Assembly: GCF_030732225.1 (NCBI RefSeq)
Contig: NZ_CP132230.1
Location: 338,001 to 402,000, forward strand
Length of the DNA: 64,000 nt
Direction of reading: 5' to 3'
From: Streptococcus iniae
GTDB taxonomy: Bacteria; Bacillota; Bacilli; Lactobacillales; Streptococcaceae
Shown here: piece by piece, positions 17,969 through 27,173 of the stretch
Layout: each line of letters starts with the position of its first letter
How positions within the stretch are numbered: the first letter of the stretch is position 1
Position numbers and translations under genes: made by a program
The notes under the pieces: generated by a model
Database searches by the model: none
Told to the model about the DNA's origin: nothing
Seen by the model: only the letters and a program-made list of their open reading frames with translations

Positions 17969-19861
17969 ATGACACTTAAACTAAAGTTAGCAGCTGATAT
18001 GTCAAAAGAGAAAATTTTACAGACGGCAGCTCACCTAGGCATAGAAGAAGGGCATTTACAGGTTAGTGTTGACCCGGAAGTCAACAGTTTACAGGTGAGT
18101 AAAAATCAAGGCAATTATCGGATTCTTGCTCCCAAGGCCCACATGGTTTTTAGAGGCTTACTCTTGTTGGCTCGGGAATTAAAAAACACTACTGAAGACC
18201 TTACGATTTCCGAAAGTTTTGCTTATAGGGATTTGGGCTTCATGGCGGATGTATCACGCAATGCCGTCTTAACAGTTGAAGCCGCAAAACAAATGATAGC
18301 CCTCTTAGCTCAAATGGGTTACTCCTCTTTCCAACTTTACATGGAAGATACCTATCAGATTAAAGACCAACCTTATTTTGGCTATTTTAGAGGGGCCTAT
18401 AGTAGCAAAGAACTTCAAACAATTGAAAAAGAGTGTCAGGCCTATGGCATGACCTTTATCCCTTGTATCCAGACTCTCGCCCACCTGCATTCATTTGTGA
18501 GATGGGAACAAGAAGCCATCCGACAAATACATGATATTGATAATATTCTCTTGTGTGGTAAAGACGAAACCTATGCCTTGATTGATCAGATGTTTGAAGC
18601 CATGTCTCAGCTTGAAACACGAAAAATCAATATTGGTATGGATGAAGCGTTTCAAATTGGATTAGGCAGCTATTTGAGGCAAAATGGCTTTCAAAATAGG
18701 AGCCTGATCATGTGTCAACATTTGGAGCGCGTGCTTGATATTGCTGATAAATATGGCTTTACTTGTAGCATGTGGAGTGATATGTTTTTCCAATTGATTT
18801 CAGCAAGTGAAGATGGCTTGCTTATCGATGAAGAGTTATCAGCTTATTTGACCAAAGTCATGAAACGGGTGACCGTAATCAACTGGGATTACTACCAGAC
18901 AAAAGAAGAAAACTATGACAGGAGCTTCCAGCGGCACAAGTCTTTAGGTCAAGATATTGCCTTTGCAGGTGGGGCTTGGAAGTGGATTGGTTACACTCCT
19001 GACAATGATTTCAGCCTTTATATTGCCCCTAAAGCGCATGCCTCTTGCCAGAAAAATCAGATTCAAGAAGTAACGATCACAGCTTGGGGAGATAATGGGG
19101 CAGAAGCGTCAGCTTTTTCAGTGCTGCCAAGTCTCTTAGCTTGGGCTGAGTTAGCTTACACCGATAGCTATGATTTTATGGATAAGCATTGTCACCTCTT
19201 GTTTAATCTTTCCTTGAGTGATTTTATGGCAATTGATTTAGCTAATTTAACGCCTAGCAATCCCCATAGCCATGGCATTCGAGAGCAAAGTGGCATAAAC
19301 CCTAACCGTTACCTTTTATACCAAGACATTTTGTGTCCACTTTTACAGAATCACTTAGACAGTAGCCTTGATAGCAAGCATTATCTTGATGCTGCGCAAA
19401 AACTAGCCTATATTCAAGAAAAGGACTCTCCATATGCTTATCTCTTTGAGACTCAAGAAAAACTCTGTCACTTGCTTGCGCTGAAGATCACGGTCACACA
19501 AAACATTAGAAGTGCCTACAAGGAGAATCAGCAGGAGCAGTTGGCAAGAGCCTGCTTGCAGTTATCAGACCTAAAAATCTTATTAGAAGATTTTAGAGAA
19601 GCTCATAGTCATCAGTGGTTGCTTGAGAATAAAATTTTTGGCTTAGATACCATTGACATCAGATTAGGGGGGCTTGGAGCAAGAATTGACCGAGCCATTA
19701 GTCGGATTGAAGATTATTTACTTGGAGTGATTCCTGCAATTGAAGAGCTAGAAGTGCCCATTCTTCAGTACAGTGATCAGTGTCTTCCGAGTGAGTATAA
19801 GGCAATCCCAGCCAATCAGTGGCAATTACTGGTGACAGGATCAACCCTCTACACCACCTGA
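17969..19861 (+). CDS. GH20 beta-N-acetylhexosaminidase (GH20C type)
   Basis: Cytoplasmic exo-beta-hexosaminidase, 630 residues, no signal peptide. It has an N-terminal alpha/beta domain, then the TIM barrel with FRDLG-like AYRDLGFMADVSRN and the catalytic Asp-Glu pair in INIGMDEAFQIG (Asp225-Glu226), the substrate-assisted mechanism signature of GH20. A C-terminal helical region follows. The pneumococcal homologue in the same neighbourhood (GH20C) trims terminal GlcNAc/GalNAc from oligosaccharides. It is the last gene of the GH125-GH38-ROK-GH20 operon and is followed by a terminator. Confidence 0.9.
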   Translation: MTLKLKLAADMSKEKILQTAAHLGIEEGHLQVSVDPEVNSLQVSKNQGNYRILAPKAHMVFRGLLLLARELKNTTEDLTISESFAYRDLGFMADVSRNAVLTVEAAKQMIALLAQMGYSSFQLYMEDTYQIKDQPYFGYFRGAYSSKELQTIEKECQAYGMTFIPCIQTLAHLHSFVRWEQEAIRQIHDIDNILLCGKDETYALIDQMFEAMSQLETRKINIGMDEAFQIGLGSYLRQNGFQNRSLIMCQHLERVLDIADKYGFTCSMWSDMFFQLISASEDGLLIDEELSAYLTKVMKRVTVINWDYYQTKEENYDRSFQRHKSLGQDIAFAGGAWKWIGYTPDNDFSLYIAPKAHASCQKNQIQEVTITAWGDNGAEASAFSVLPSLLAWAELAYTDSYDFMDKHCHLLFNLSLSDFMAIDLANLTPSNPHSHGIREQSGINPNRYLLYQDILCPLLQNHLDSSLDSKHYLDAAQKLAYIQEKDSPYAYLFETQEKLCHLLALKITVTQNIRSAYKENQQEQLARACLQLSDLKILLEDFREAHSHQWLLENKIFGLDTIDIRLGGLGARIDRAISRIEDYLLGVIPAIEELEVPILQYSDQCLPSEYKAIPANQWQLLVTGSTLYTT

Positions 19862-19907
19862 TAAAAGAATTAAAAACAAAGACAAAGTGATTTTATCAAT
19901 AATCTAG

Positions 19908-19933
19908 GACTTCTGGCGACAGAAGTCTTTTTT
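19908..19933 (+). terminator. Terminator after the GH20 gene
   Basis: GACTTCTG, loop GCGA, CAGAAGTC, then six T. Confidence 0.9.
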
Positions 19934-19959
19934 GAAACTATAATTTGTAGAATTTTGCC

Positions 19960-19965
19960 TATAAT
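19960..19965 (+). promoter_or_regulatory. Candidate -10 of the ABC importer operon
   Basis: TATAAT 70 bases before the first permease gene. No strong -35 at the right distance, which suits an activator-dependent promoter. Confidence 0.45.
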
Positions 19966-20035
19966 GTGGCTATTAACAGATAATATAAAGATAAGTATAC
20001 TAGTATTGTAAAGGTTTACATAGAAAGAGAAGACT

Positions 20036-20965
20036 ATGAACAAAAGAATACAAGTATTGAAACAAAATGCCATATTTTTCCTCATGGTTTTACCAGGTGT
20101 CTTATGGTTTATTACTTTCTTCTTTATTCCAGTATTTGGAAATGTTGTGGCATTCCAAGACTTTAGGATTACAGGAGAAGGCTTTGTCGACAGTGTCATG
20201 CATAGCAAATGGGTTGGTTTTGAAAACTTCAAATTTCTCTTCCAATCAAAAGATGCCTACATTATCACACGTAATACCTTGCTCTATAACATTGGCTTCA
20301 TTTTATTAGGTTTGTTTTTTGCAGTAGGAATAGCCATTGTTTTTAGCCAACTGCGTTCTAAGAAGATGGTTAAAATTTTTCAAACAACAACCCTCTTCCC
20401 CTATTTTCTATCATGGGTTATTATTAGTTTCTTTGTTTATGCCTTTTTAAGTCCTGATAAAGGTTTATTCAACAATATATTACGTTCTTTCCACATGAAC
20501 CCAATCAACTGGTATAATGAAGCGAGTTTTTGGCCCTTCATTCTTATCTTTCTAGGAGTTTGGAAGGGGCTTGGCTACAATAGTATCATTTATTACGCAA
20601 GTATCATGGGGATTGACCCCACTTATCACGAAGCAGCTATCATTGATGGGGCTAGCAAATGGCAACAAATCAGATATGTAACCTTACCACAATTGGCTCC
20701 ATTAATAACCATCTTGACCATTTTAGCCGTTGGTAACATCTTCCGTGCCGACTTTGGTCTCTTTTACCAGATCCCTAAAAATTCTGGAACACTTTATAAT
20801 GTGACGCAAGTACTAGACACCTATGTTTATAACGGGATTTCAGGAACAGGTGATATAGGGATGGCAGCCGCAGCGGGGCTTTATCAGTCCGTCGTTGGGT
20901 GTTTGCTTCTAACAACAACCAATCTCATTGTCCGCCGACTTGATCCAGAATCAGCACTATTTTAG
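20036..20965 (+). CDS. ngtP1: N-glycan ABC importer permease 1 (NgtP1-like, LplB type)
   Basis: Integral membrane subunit, 309 residues, about six helices, with the binding-protein-dependent transport loop EAAIIDGASKWQQIRYVTLPQLAP (EAA motif that docks on the ATPase). The arrangement permease-permease-binding protein without a local ATPase is that of pneumococcal NgtS-P1-P2 and other CUT1 systems, which share the multitask ATPase MsmK encoded elsewhere. It imports glycans in one piece for the cytoplasmic hydrolases next door. The gene symbol is by analogy. Confidence 0.88.
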   Translation: MNKRIQVLKQNAIFFLMVLPGVLWFITFFFIPVFGNVVAFQDFRITGEGFVDSVMHSKWVGFENFKFLFQSKDAYIITRNTLLYNIGFILLGLFFAVGIAIVFSQLRSKKMVKIFQTTTLFPYFLSWVIISFFVYAFLSPDKGLFNNILRSFHMNPINWYNEASFWPFILIFLGVWKGLGYNSIIYYASIMGIDPTYHEAAIIDGASKWQQIRYVTLPQLAPLITILTILAVGNIFRADFGLFYQIPKNSGTLYNVTQVLDTYVYNGISGTGDIGMAAAAGLYQSVVGCLLLTTTNLIVRRLDPESALF

Positions 20966-20973
20966 GAGTCGCC

Positions 20974-21891
20974 ATGAAAAAGAAGAAAATTAAGTCAGTT
21001 GAATTACATGTTTTTGATAAAAAAACAAATGTGATTTTCAATGTTCTCTTAGCATTGTTTGCATTATCATGTATCCTTCCTTTTATCTTTGTTATCATTA
21101 TTTCCATTACCGATGAATCCAGTTTGATGACAAAAGGTTATTCCTTCTGGCCATCGCTACTAAGTTTTTCGGGATATGAATACTTATACGAACTCCGCGG
21201 GCAAATTTTACAGGCCTTGTTTATTACAGTTTTCATTACTATCGTTGGAACAAGTTTGAATGTGTTTTTTACAACCCTCTATGCCTATGCCATTTCGAGA
21301 CGAAGTTTTAAGTACCGTCGTTTTTTCACCATGATGGCCTTGGTAACCATGCTCTTTAGTGCAGGGGTCATTCCTACATATATCATCATGACCACCTTCT
21401 TACACTTGAAAGATACAGTGGCTGCTTTGATTCTACCAATGCTTTTGAGCCCTTTTAACATCATGGTTATGCGTTCCTTTTTCAAAAAAACCATCTCAGA
21501 ATCAATTATTGAATCTGCTCGCATGGACGGTGCAGGTGAATTGCGTATCTTCTTCCAGATTTGTTTACCAATGACCCTACCTGGGATTGCGACTATTTCC
21601 TTGTTTACAGCCTTAGCATTTTGGAATGATTGGTACAATGCCTTACTTTACATCCAAAGTGATAACTTAGTTCCCTTGCAGTACTTATTAATGAAGATTC
21701 AATCCAACATGGAATACCTCTCAGAAAATATATCAGCAGGGGCTCAAATTTCTAGTATTTCAGGGTCTTTACCAAAAGAGGCAACCCGAATGGCTATTGT
21801 TGTTGTATCAACCTTACCAATAGCTTGTCTATACCCATTCTTCCAGCGTTATTTTGTAAAAGGATTAACGATTGGAGGTGTCAAAGAGTAG
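20974..21891 (+). CDS. ngtP2: N-glycan ABC importer permease 2 (NgtP2-like, YtcP type)
   Basis: 305-residue partner permease starting 8 bases after the first, with six predicted helices and the EAA loop ESARMDGAGELRIFFQICLPMTLPGIATIS. The conserved end YPFFQRYFVKGLTIGGVKE is typical of the CUT1 second permease. It acts as a heterodimer with the preceding gene product. Confidence 0.88.
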   Translation: MKKKKIKSVELHVFDKKTNVIFNVLLALFALSCILPFIFVIIISITDESSLMTKGYSFWPSLLSFSGYEYLYELRGQILQALFITVFITIVGTSLNVFFTTLYAYAISRRSFKYRRFFTMMALVTMLFSAGVIPTYIIMTTFLHLKDTVAALILPMLLSPFNIMVMRSFFKKTISESIIESARMDGAGELRIFFQICLPMTLPGIATISLFTALAFWNDWYNALLYIQSDNLVPLQYLLMKIQSNMEYLSENISAGAQISSISGSLPKEATRMAIVVVSTLPIACLYPFFQRYFVKGLTIGGVKE

Positions 21892-21944
21892 AAAGTTACT
21901 AACCATCCTAGGGAGGGAGGCATGAAGAACTTATCATAAATCCT

Positions 21945-21959
21945 ATATAACCGTTTGCA
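21945..21959 (+). promoter_or_regulatory. cre-like site before the binding-protein gene
   Basis: ATATAACCGTTTGCA matches the CcpA consensus WTGNAANCGNWNNCW with one mismatch. It is 35 bases upstream of the lipoprotein gene, inside the importer operon, so it could adjust binding-protein expression in response to preferred sugars. Confidence 0.45.
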
Positions 21960-21993
21960 ATGCTCTTATAACTAAACATAGAAAGGTAACACA

Positions 21994-23463
21994 ATGAAAA
22001 CTTGCAAAAAAGTATTAATGTCAACGATGGCGCTATCATCAATTCTTGCACTATCAGCTTGTTCAGGATTAAAAGGAGGGCAAAAAAATAGCCAAACCAA
22101 AGATGGTAAAACCAATATTGTAATGTATCAAATTGGAGAACCAGCTAAAAACTTTGATACCTTGATGAAAAATGCCAATAAAATCATTGAAAAAGAAACT
22201 GGAGCTCATCTGGACATTAAGTTTATTAACTGGGGTGACTATAATGATAAAATGGCCATTATGACATCATCTGGAGAACAGTATGACATTGCCTTTTCTT
22301 ACAATTATGCCATTAACGCACAAAAAGGTGCCTATGCTGATTTGACTGATCTTTACAAAAAAGAAGGTAAGGCCCTTTATGACATCCTTGACCCAGCCTA
22401 TATCAAAGGAAACAAAGTAAACGGAAAAATCTATGCTGTTCCAGTTATCGGAAATATCGCTAACCAACAGATGTTCTCCTTCAATAAAGAACTCGTTGAC
22501 AAGTATCATTTTGACATCTCATCTGTTAAAACCTATGAAGATCTAGAACCAATGTTAGCTGTTATTAAAGAAAAAGAACCTAAAGTTACGCCTATGGCCT
22601 ATACCAAAGGAACAAAAGTATCAGATAACTTTGATTATATTCTAGGTGATATCATGCCATTTGCAGTTGACTTAGAAGGGGACCCAACTAAGATTGTGAA
22701 CCAGTATGAAGTGCCTCATTTCCAAAAACACCTTAAAACAGTTCATAATTATTATAAAGCAGGCTATATTCCTTCAGATGTTGCTACAAGTGATGCTGAA
22801 TTTAAACTCTCAGTACCAAACTGGTTTGTTCGTAAAGAAACTCAAGGTCCAGCTGACTTAGGTGATAGCCTCTTAACAACTGTTGCAGGTTTCCCAATTG
22901 TGTCACGCCCACTAACAAATGCTTATAAAACAAGTGGCTCAGTACAAGCAGCTAACTTCGTTATTTCAAGCACTTCAAAAAATAAAGCAAAAGCAATGGA
23001 AGTGTTAACACTTTTGAACACAAACAAAGAACTTCTTAATGGTCTTGTATTTGGTCCAGAAGGAACAAACTGGGAAAAAGTACCAGGTAAAAAAGATACC
23101 ATTAAATTGCTCAAAGGCTATTCAAATGACACACGCATGCCAGCTTGGAATACTGGTAACAGCCAACTTCTTTACCGTACAGAAAATGTAACAGATGCAG
23201 ACGTTGCACAATCTGAAAAAGTCTTAAAAGAAGCTGTTGAATCTCCAGCTTTAGGATTCAGTTTCAATACAGATCCTGTTAAAACTGAAATTACACGTCT
23301 TCAAAATATTATGAATCAATACAATGCAAGCATTCATACAGGAACAGTAGACCCTGACAAATCAATCCCTGAATTGATGGATTTATTGAACAAAGAAGAA
23401 GCTTATACCAAAGTCATGAAAGAAATGCAAAAACAATACGATGCATTCCTAGCTAAAAAATAA
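21994..23463 (+). CDS. ngtS: N-glycan solute-binding lipoprotein (NgtS-like)
   Basis: Extracellular lipid-anchored receptor of the importer. A lipobox LSAC puts the anchor at Cys23 after a typical lipoprotein signal sequence; the remaining 466 residues have the CUT1 substrate-binding pattern (FINWGDYNDKMAIMTSSGEQYDIAFSYNY, NIANQQMFSFNKELVDKY). Length 489 is usual for oligosaccharide binders. In pneumococcus the homologue captures complex N-glycans already trimmed by surface enzymes. A strong terminator follows. Confidence 0.88.
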   Translation: MKTCKKVLMSTMALSSILALSACSGLKGGQKNSQTKDGKTNIVMYQIGEPAKNFDTLMKNANKIIEKETGAHLDIKFINWGDYNDKMAIMTSSGEQYDIAFSYNYAINAQKGAYADLTDLYKKEGKALYDILDPAYIKGNKVNGKIYAVPVIGNIANQQMFSFNKELVDKYHFDISSVKTYEDLEPMLAVIKEKEPKVTPMAYTKGTKVSDNFDYILGDIMPFAVDLEGDPTKIVNQYEVPHFQKHLKTVHNYYKAGYIPSDVATSDAEFKLSVPNWFVRKETQGPADLGDSLLTTVAGFPIVSRPLTNAYKTSGSVQAANFVISSTSKNKAKAMEVLTLLNTNKELLNGLVFGPEGTNWEKVPGKKDTIKLLKGYSNDTRMPAWNTGNSQLLYRTENVTDADVAQSEKVLKEAVESPALGFSFNTDPVKTEITRLQNIMNQYNASIHTGTVDPDKSIPELMDLLNKEEAYTKVMKEMQKQYDAFLAKK

Positions 23464-23474
23464 GTTGATTAAAG

Positions 23475-23523
23475 GTGCCCGGTACTTTCCTCTTGATAGA
23501 ATAGGAAGCCGGGCTTCTTTTTT
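23475..23523 (+). terminator. Terminator after the binding-protein gene
   Basis: GCCCGG.../...CCGGGC stem with inner TTTCCT/AGGAA pairing, ending in a T run. Confidence 0.85.
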
Positions 23524-23550
23524 GGAAACGTGTTCAAGAATGGTTCTTTT

Positions 23551-23559
23551 TGATATAAT
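23551..23559 (+). promoter_or_regulatory. Extended -10 promoter of the DUF624-HK-RR-GH1 operon
   Basis: TGATATAAT (TGnTATAAT), 32 bases before the start codon. Confidence 0.6.
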
Positions 23560-23590
23560 GGTGGGACATAAAAGAATAGGAAAAAAAGAA

Positions 23591-24193
23591 ATGACAGTAA
23601 TTGATAAACTATTTCATTGGGTCTATTATGTAATGAAACTCAGCATGATTTATGTGGTCTTGCTTATAAGTGGTTTCTTTCTTTTGGGCTTTAGTCCAGC
23701 CAATGCAAGCCTAATGACCTTGTATAATAAGCATAGAACAGCTGCTGAAAAATACACCTTTTCAGAAGCCTTTGCAGAATTTAAATCGACTTTTAAACTC
23801 AGCAACAGCGTGTTTTTGATTGTTGCGATGATTGCACTTGGGCTTTTATATACCCTGTGGGGGCTTAGCCATATGACTCCCAGCCTTGTGGTCTACTTTT
23901 TTTTAATCATGACTCTGTTAGCCAGTCTTTTTTTAGCCAGTTTTTATGCTGTCTATTTGAAATTACAAGTCTATTATGATTTTAAATTGAAAGATGCCCT
24001 TAGTTTGTCATTTATAGCCATTTTCTTTCACTGGCTGTCTATTTGCAAATGCTTACTAGGAACAGTTGTTTTGCTAGTTATTGGAAGGCACTTACCTTTA
24101 GTTTTAGTGGTCTTTCTTCCTGTTTTTTGGCTGATATTTACCTTTGATATTTTGGAGCCGATTTACAAACAAGTCTCAAAGCAAGGATTGTGA
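23591..24193 (+). CDS. DUF624-type (YesL-like) membrane protein
   Basis: 200-residue membrane protein with about five helices; start taken at ATG 23591 (MTVIDKLFHWVYYVMKLSMIYVV) because the longer frame upstream would begin inside the terminator and before the promoter. DUF624/YesL proteins are typically encoded with CUT1 importers and YesM-type sensor kinases, as here; their biochemical role is unknown. The kinase ATG follows the stop codon by 1 base, so the genes are coupled. Confidence 0.75.
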   Translation: MTVIDKLFHWVYYVMKLSMIYVVLLISGFFLLGFSPANASLMTLYNKHRTAAEKYTFSEAFAEFKSTFKLSNSVFLIVAMIALGLLYTLWGLSHMTPSLVVYFFLIMTLLASLFLASFYAVYLKLQVYYDFKLKDALSLSFIAIFFHWLSICKCLLGTVVLLVIGRHLPLVLVVFLPVFWLIFTFDILEPIYKQVSKQGL

Positions 24194-24194
24194 T

Positions 24195-25832
24195 ATGAAG
24201 AAGATACTCATTCATACCCTCTTAAAAAGTTACTCTTATTTGGTTATTACCATTATTATCTTTTTTGCAAGTGTTTTATCCTATATCAACTGGGAGCATT
24301 ATAATCAAAGTATTGAAAGTAGTCAGCAGTTGGTTTTGGAAAATGTCAAAAATGAGTTGGACGGCTATTCTGAACAAGTTAAGGGCCAGATTTTTGATAT
24401 CTCACAAGACAAGGACAAAATTGAAGGCATCAACAGGTATTTCCAAATGAGTCCTTCAGAGTACGAGGCTTGGCTCTTGCACCATCCCTTGTTTTTGGTC
24501 AAAAATGTCTCTTTTCATAACACTATCAGATCTCTTTACCGTAACCTGCCCTTTGTAACGGGTGTTGACTTGGCCATGGCAAATGAAAAGCGCGTCCTTG
24601 TGTCAACAGATGAATTCAAGTCAGGCTATTTGATTTCTTCTAAGGACTATAAAGCACCAGTCAATAGTTTTCCAATTAATCTTTATGATGCTTCAAGTCT
24701 GACACTGCTTGGGACCTTTTATATTAGGGTGGACGATGGTATTCTTGAAAAAATAATTGATCAGAGCACGCGATTGCCGGTTGCAGTAAGCATCAAAGAT
24801 ACCTTAAACCGACAATTTTATAAACGCAAATCAATTGGTCAAAAAGACCGTTTGGCTTATCAATACAGTGGTGATTTGCTGATAGAAGTTGGTTTGTCTA
24901 AGAATTACATCTTAAAAGAAGTTGGCCGACTAACAGCTCTGATTTACTTAGTTAGTGCCATTCTTATTGGTATTTTATTGCTAGTTTTACGTAGGGTTTT
25001 TCACCATTATCAAGTGCAAGTTACAGACCTTGTTGATACCATGCAATTAATCACAGACCAAGATAATAGTATTCGAATCAATACTGACAACAAACAACAA
25101 GAAATGTATTTGATTTCCAGTCAGATTAATGACATGTTGGACTCTTTAGACCATTCAATTCGTGATATTTATCGACTTGAATTAGCCCAGCAAGATGCTA
25201 ATATGAGAGCCTTGCAGTCGCAGATTAACCCACACTTTCTCTACAATACTCTTGAATTCTTTAGAATGTATTCTGTCACTAAAGAAATGGATGACTTGGC
25301 AGATATGCTCTATGAGTTTAGCAGCCTGCTACGAGGGAGTATTTCTCAGAAAAAAGAGACTACCTTGCAAGAGGAATTGGCTTTTTGTGAGAAGCATAGT
25401 TACATTTGCCAAATCAGATACCCACGCTCAATTGCTTATTCCTATCAGATTGAAAAAGGGTGTGAAGATATCAAGATTCCACGCTTTAGCATACAGCCTT
25501 TGGTTGAAAATTACTTTATTCACGGTGTGGACTTAAAACGCATGGATAATGCCATCAGTGTTAAGGTATCACGTCAAGGAAATGCTGTTGAGATTTTAAT
25601 CAGAGATAATGGAAAAGGAATGACCAAAGACACCCTATCAGCTTGTGAGGAGTTGCTTGGACAAAGACAGGTACTCAATCAAGAGCAATTAAAATCAATT
25701 GGAATAGTGAATGTTCATGAACGACTACTCCTTTATTTTGGGGACAGGTATCAGATTAGCTTGCACTCAACAGAAGCTATCGGAGTTACCTATTCCATTT
25801 CTATAACAGGTGTTTTTAGTGAGGAGGATTAA
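24195..25832 (+). CDS. YesM-type sensor histidine kinase
   Basis: 545 residues from ATG 24195: N-terminal helix (about 10-30), an extracellular sensor region of about 215 residues, a second helix (LIYLVSAILIGILLLVL), HAMP, then the HisKA-like box ALQSQINPHFLYNTLEFF with the phospho-accepting His, and the ATPase N and G boxes IQPLVENYFIHG and IRDNGKGM. This is the LytS/YesM class that pairs with AraC-type regulators. It probably reports glycan availability, perhaps through the NgtS-like protein. It shares a translational unit with the response regulator (stop and ATG adjacent). Confidence 0.92.
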   Translation: MKKILIHTLLKSYSYLVITIIIFFASVLSYINWEHYNQSIESSQQLVLENVKNELDGYSEQVKGQIFDISQDKDKIEGINRYFQMSPSEYEAWLLHHPLFLVKNVSFHNTIRSLYRNLPFVTGVDLAMANEKRVLVSTDEFKSGYLISSKDYKAPVNSFPINLYDASSLTLLGTFYIRVDDGILEKIIDQSTRLPVAVSIKDTLNRQFYKRKSIGQKDRLAYQYSGDLLIEVGLSKNYILKEVGRLTALIYLVSAILIGILLLVLRRVFHHYQVQVTDLVDTMQLITDQDNSIRINTDNKQQEMYLISSQINDMLDSLDHSIRDIYRLELAQQDANMRALQSQINPHFLYNTLEFFRMYSVTKEMDDLADMLYEFSSLLRGSISQKKETTLQEELAFCEKHSYICQIRYPRSIAYSYQIEKGCEDIKIPRFSIQPLVENYFIHGVDLKRMDNAISVKVSRQGNAVEILIRDNGKGMTKDTLSACEELLGQRQVLNQEQLKSIGIVNVHERLLLYFGDRYQISLHSTEAIGVTYSISITGVFSEED

Positions 25833-27164
25833 ATGAATCAGATTAGCATGCTTGTTGTTGACGATGAGTACATGATTTTAGAGGGCATGAAAAAGCTCCT
25901 ACCTTATGAAGAATTTGGCATCACTCATATTGAAACGGCAGAAAATGCAGAAATTGCTTTGGCCTATTTTGCTAATCATGCTGTTGATATCGTCTTGACA
26001 GATGTTTGTATGCCAGAGATGACAGGTCTTGAAATGATTACAAAAATGAAGCAACTGTCTAGCAAGACGTCCTATGTTATGATGTCAGGGTTTCAAGAGT
26101 TTGATTATGTCAAACAAGCAATCTCATTGGGAGTCAAAGATTATTTGGTTAAACCTATTAATAAAAAAGAATTAGCACAGCTTTTACAGGCACTAGTTAA
26201 GGAAAAAACCAACGAAAATGCCCTATGGCAAAAGGTTTTAAAGGGTCAAGAGCCTGTTCAAAGCCTCTTGTCGGAAGGTCAAAAGACCTATTTTCTTGCT
26301 TCCTTGCAAAAACAAGAAGGTTTTGAAAGCTTAGACATGTTAATTAATCATCAGCCTGTTTATGTGGCTTTTACAAGCAAAGATTGCCACCAAGAAAGTG
26401 ACTATCAGGAAGTGTTGGATGCTCAAAGTCAATTGCCAGAGATCTTAGAACGTTTGGAACGTTATCTTTTTTATGGGCAGTTATCAGAAAGCAAAGACGT
26501 TAGGACGCATTCATTTTATGAACAACTCCTACCGCTTTTAGAGTCGGGGCAAGTTCACAAGCTTGAAAGTGAACTCTTAACAATTGTTGATGACTTAAAA
26601 GAGTTAACTCCGGCAGTTTACCTAAGTAAACAGTTTTTTAATCATGTCATGGCAGCGGTCTACCATCATTTTCAACAGCTAGATCAACTGCAACTAGAAG
26701 ATTATCATCTTAAAGTAGAAGCAACTACAAGGCTAACGGATTTACTAAGCATCACACTAAACCATCTCAAAACAATAGGAGACAGTAGGAGCTTTAATAA
26801 ACATGTTGAGGAAATTTTAACTATTATAGACCGAGATTACCATCTTGAACTGACCTTAAAAGAAGTCAGTGAACGGCTTTTTCTCAATACGGTTTATTTA
26901 GGACAAATTATCAAAAAAGAGACAGGCGCAACCTTTGCAGAATTGCTCAATCGAAAACGTATTAAGATGGCCCAACAGCACTTAATGACCGGGGACCAAA
27001 GTATTGAAGAGATATGTTTTCAAGTTGGCTACACCAATTTAGGTTATTTTTACAAAATATTTAAAAGGATTTGCGGAGAATCCCCTAAATCATACCGACA
27101 AAAATTAACTCATCGTCATCACAAAACACTTGAAGATGAACAGTCATTAGAAGACACTAAATAA
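25833..27164 (+). CDS. AraC-type response regulator
   Basis: 443 residues: receiver domain with VVDDEYMILEG, phospho-acceptor Asp in IVLTDVCMPEMTGLEM and KPINKKE; a long variable middle; and two helix-turn-helix repeats of the AraC type at the C-terminus (LTLKEVSERLFLNTVYLGQIIKKETG and SIEEICFQVGYTNLGYFYKIFKRICGESPKSYR). It should activate the glycan genes; the 21-base-spaced ATTTGTGTA repeats in front of GH92 and GH125 are a candidate operator. GH1 follows after 9 bases. Confidence 0.92.
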   Translation: MNQISMLVVDDEYMILEGMKKLLPYEEFGITHIETAENAEIALAYFANHAVDIVLTDVCMPEMTGLEMITKMKQLSSKTSYVMMSGFQEFDYVKQAISLGVKDYLVKPINKKELAQLLQALVKEKTNENALWQKVLKGQEPVQSLLSEGQKTYFLASLQKQEGFESLDMLINHQPVYVAFTSKDCHQESDYQEVLDAQSQLPEILERLERYLFYGQLSESKDVRTHSFYEQLLPLLESGQVHKLESELLTIVDDLKELTPAVYLSKQFFNHVMAAVYHHFQQLDQLQLEDYHLKVEATTRLTDLLSITLNHLKTIGDSRSFNKHVEEILTIIDRDYHLELTLKEVSERLFLNTVYLGQIIKKETGATFAELLNRKRIKMAQQHLMTGDQSIEEICFQVGYTNLGYFYKIFKRICGESPKSYRQKLTHRHHKTLEDEQSLEDTK

Positions 27165-27173
27165 GGAGATTCT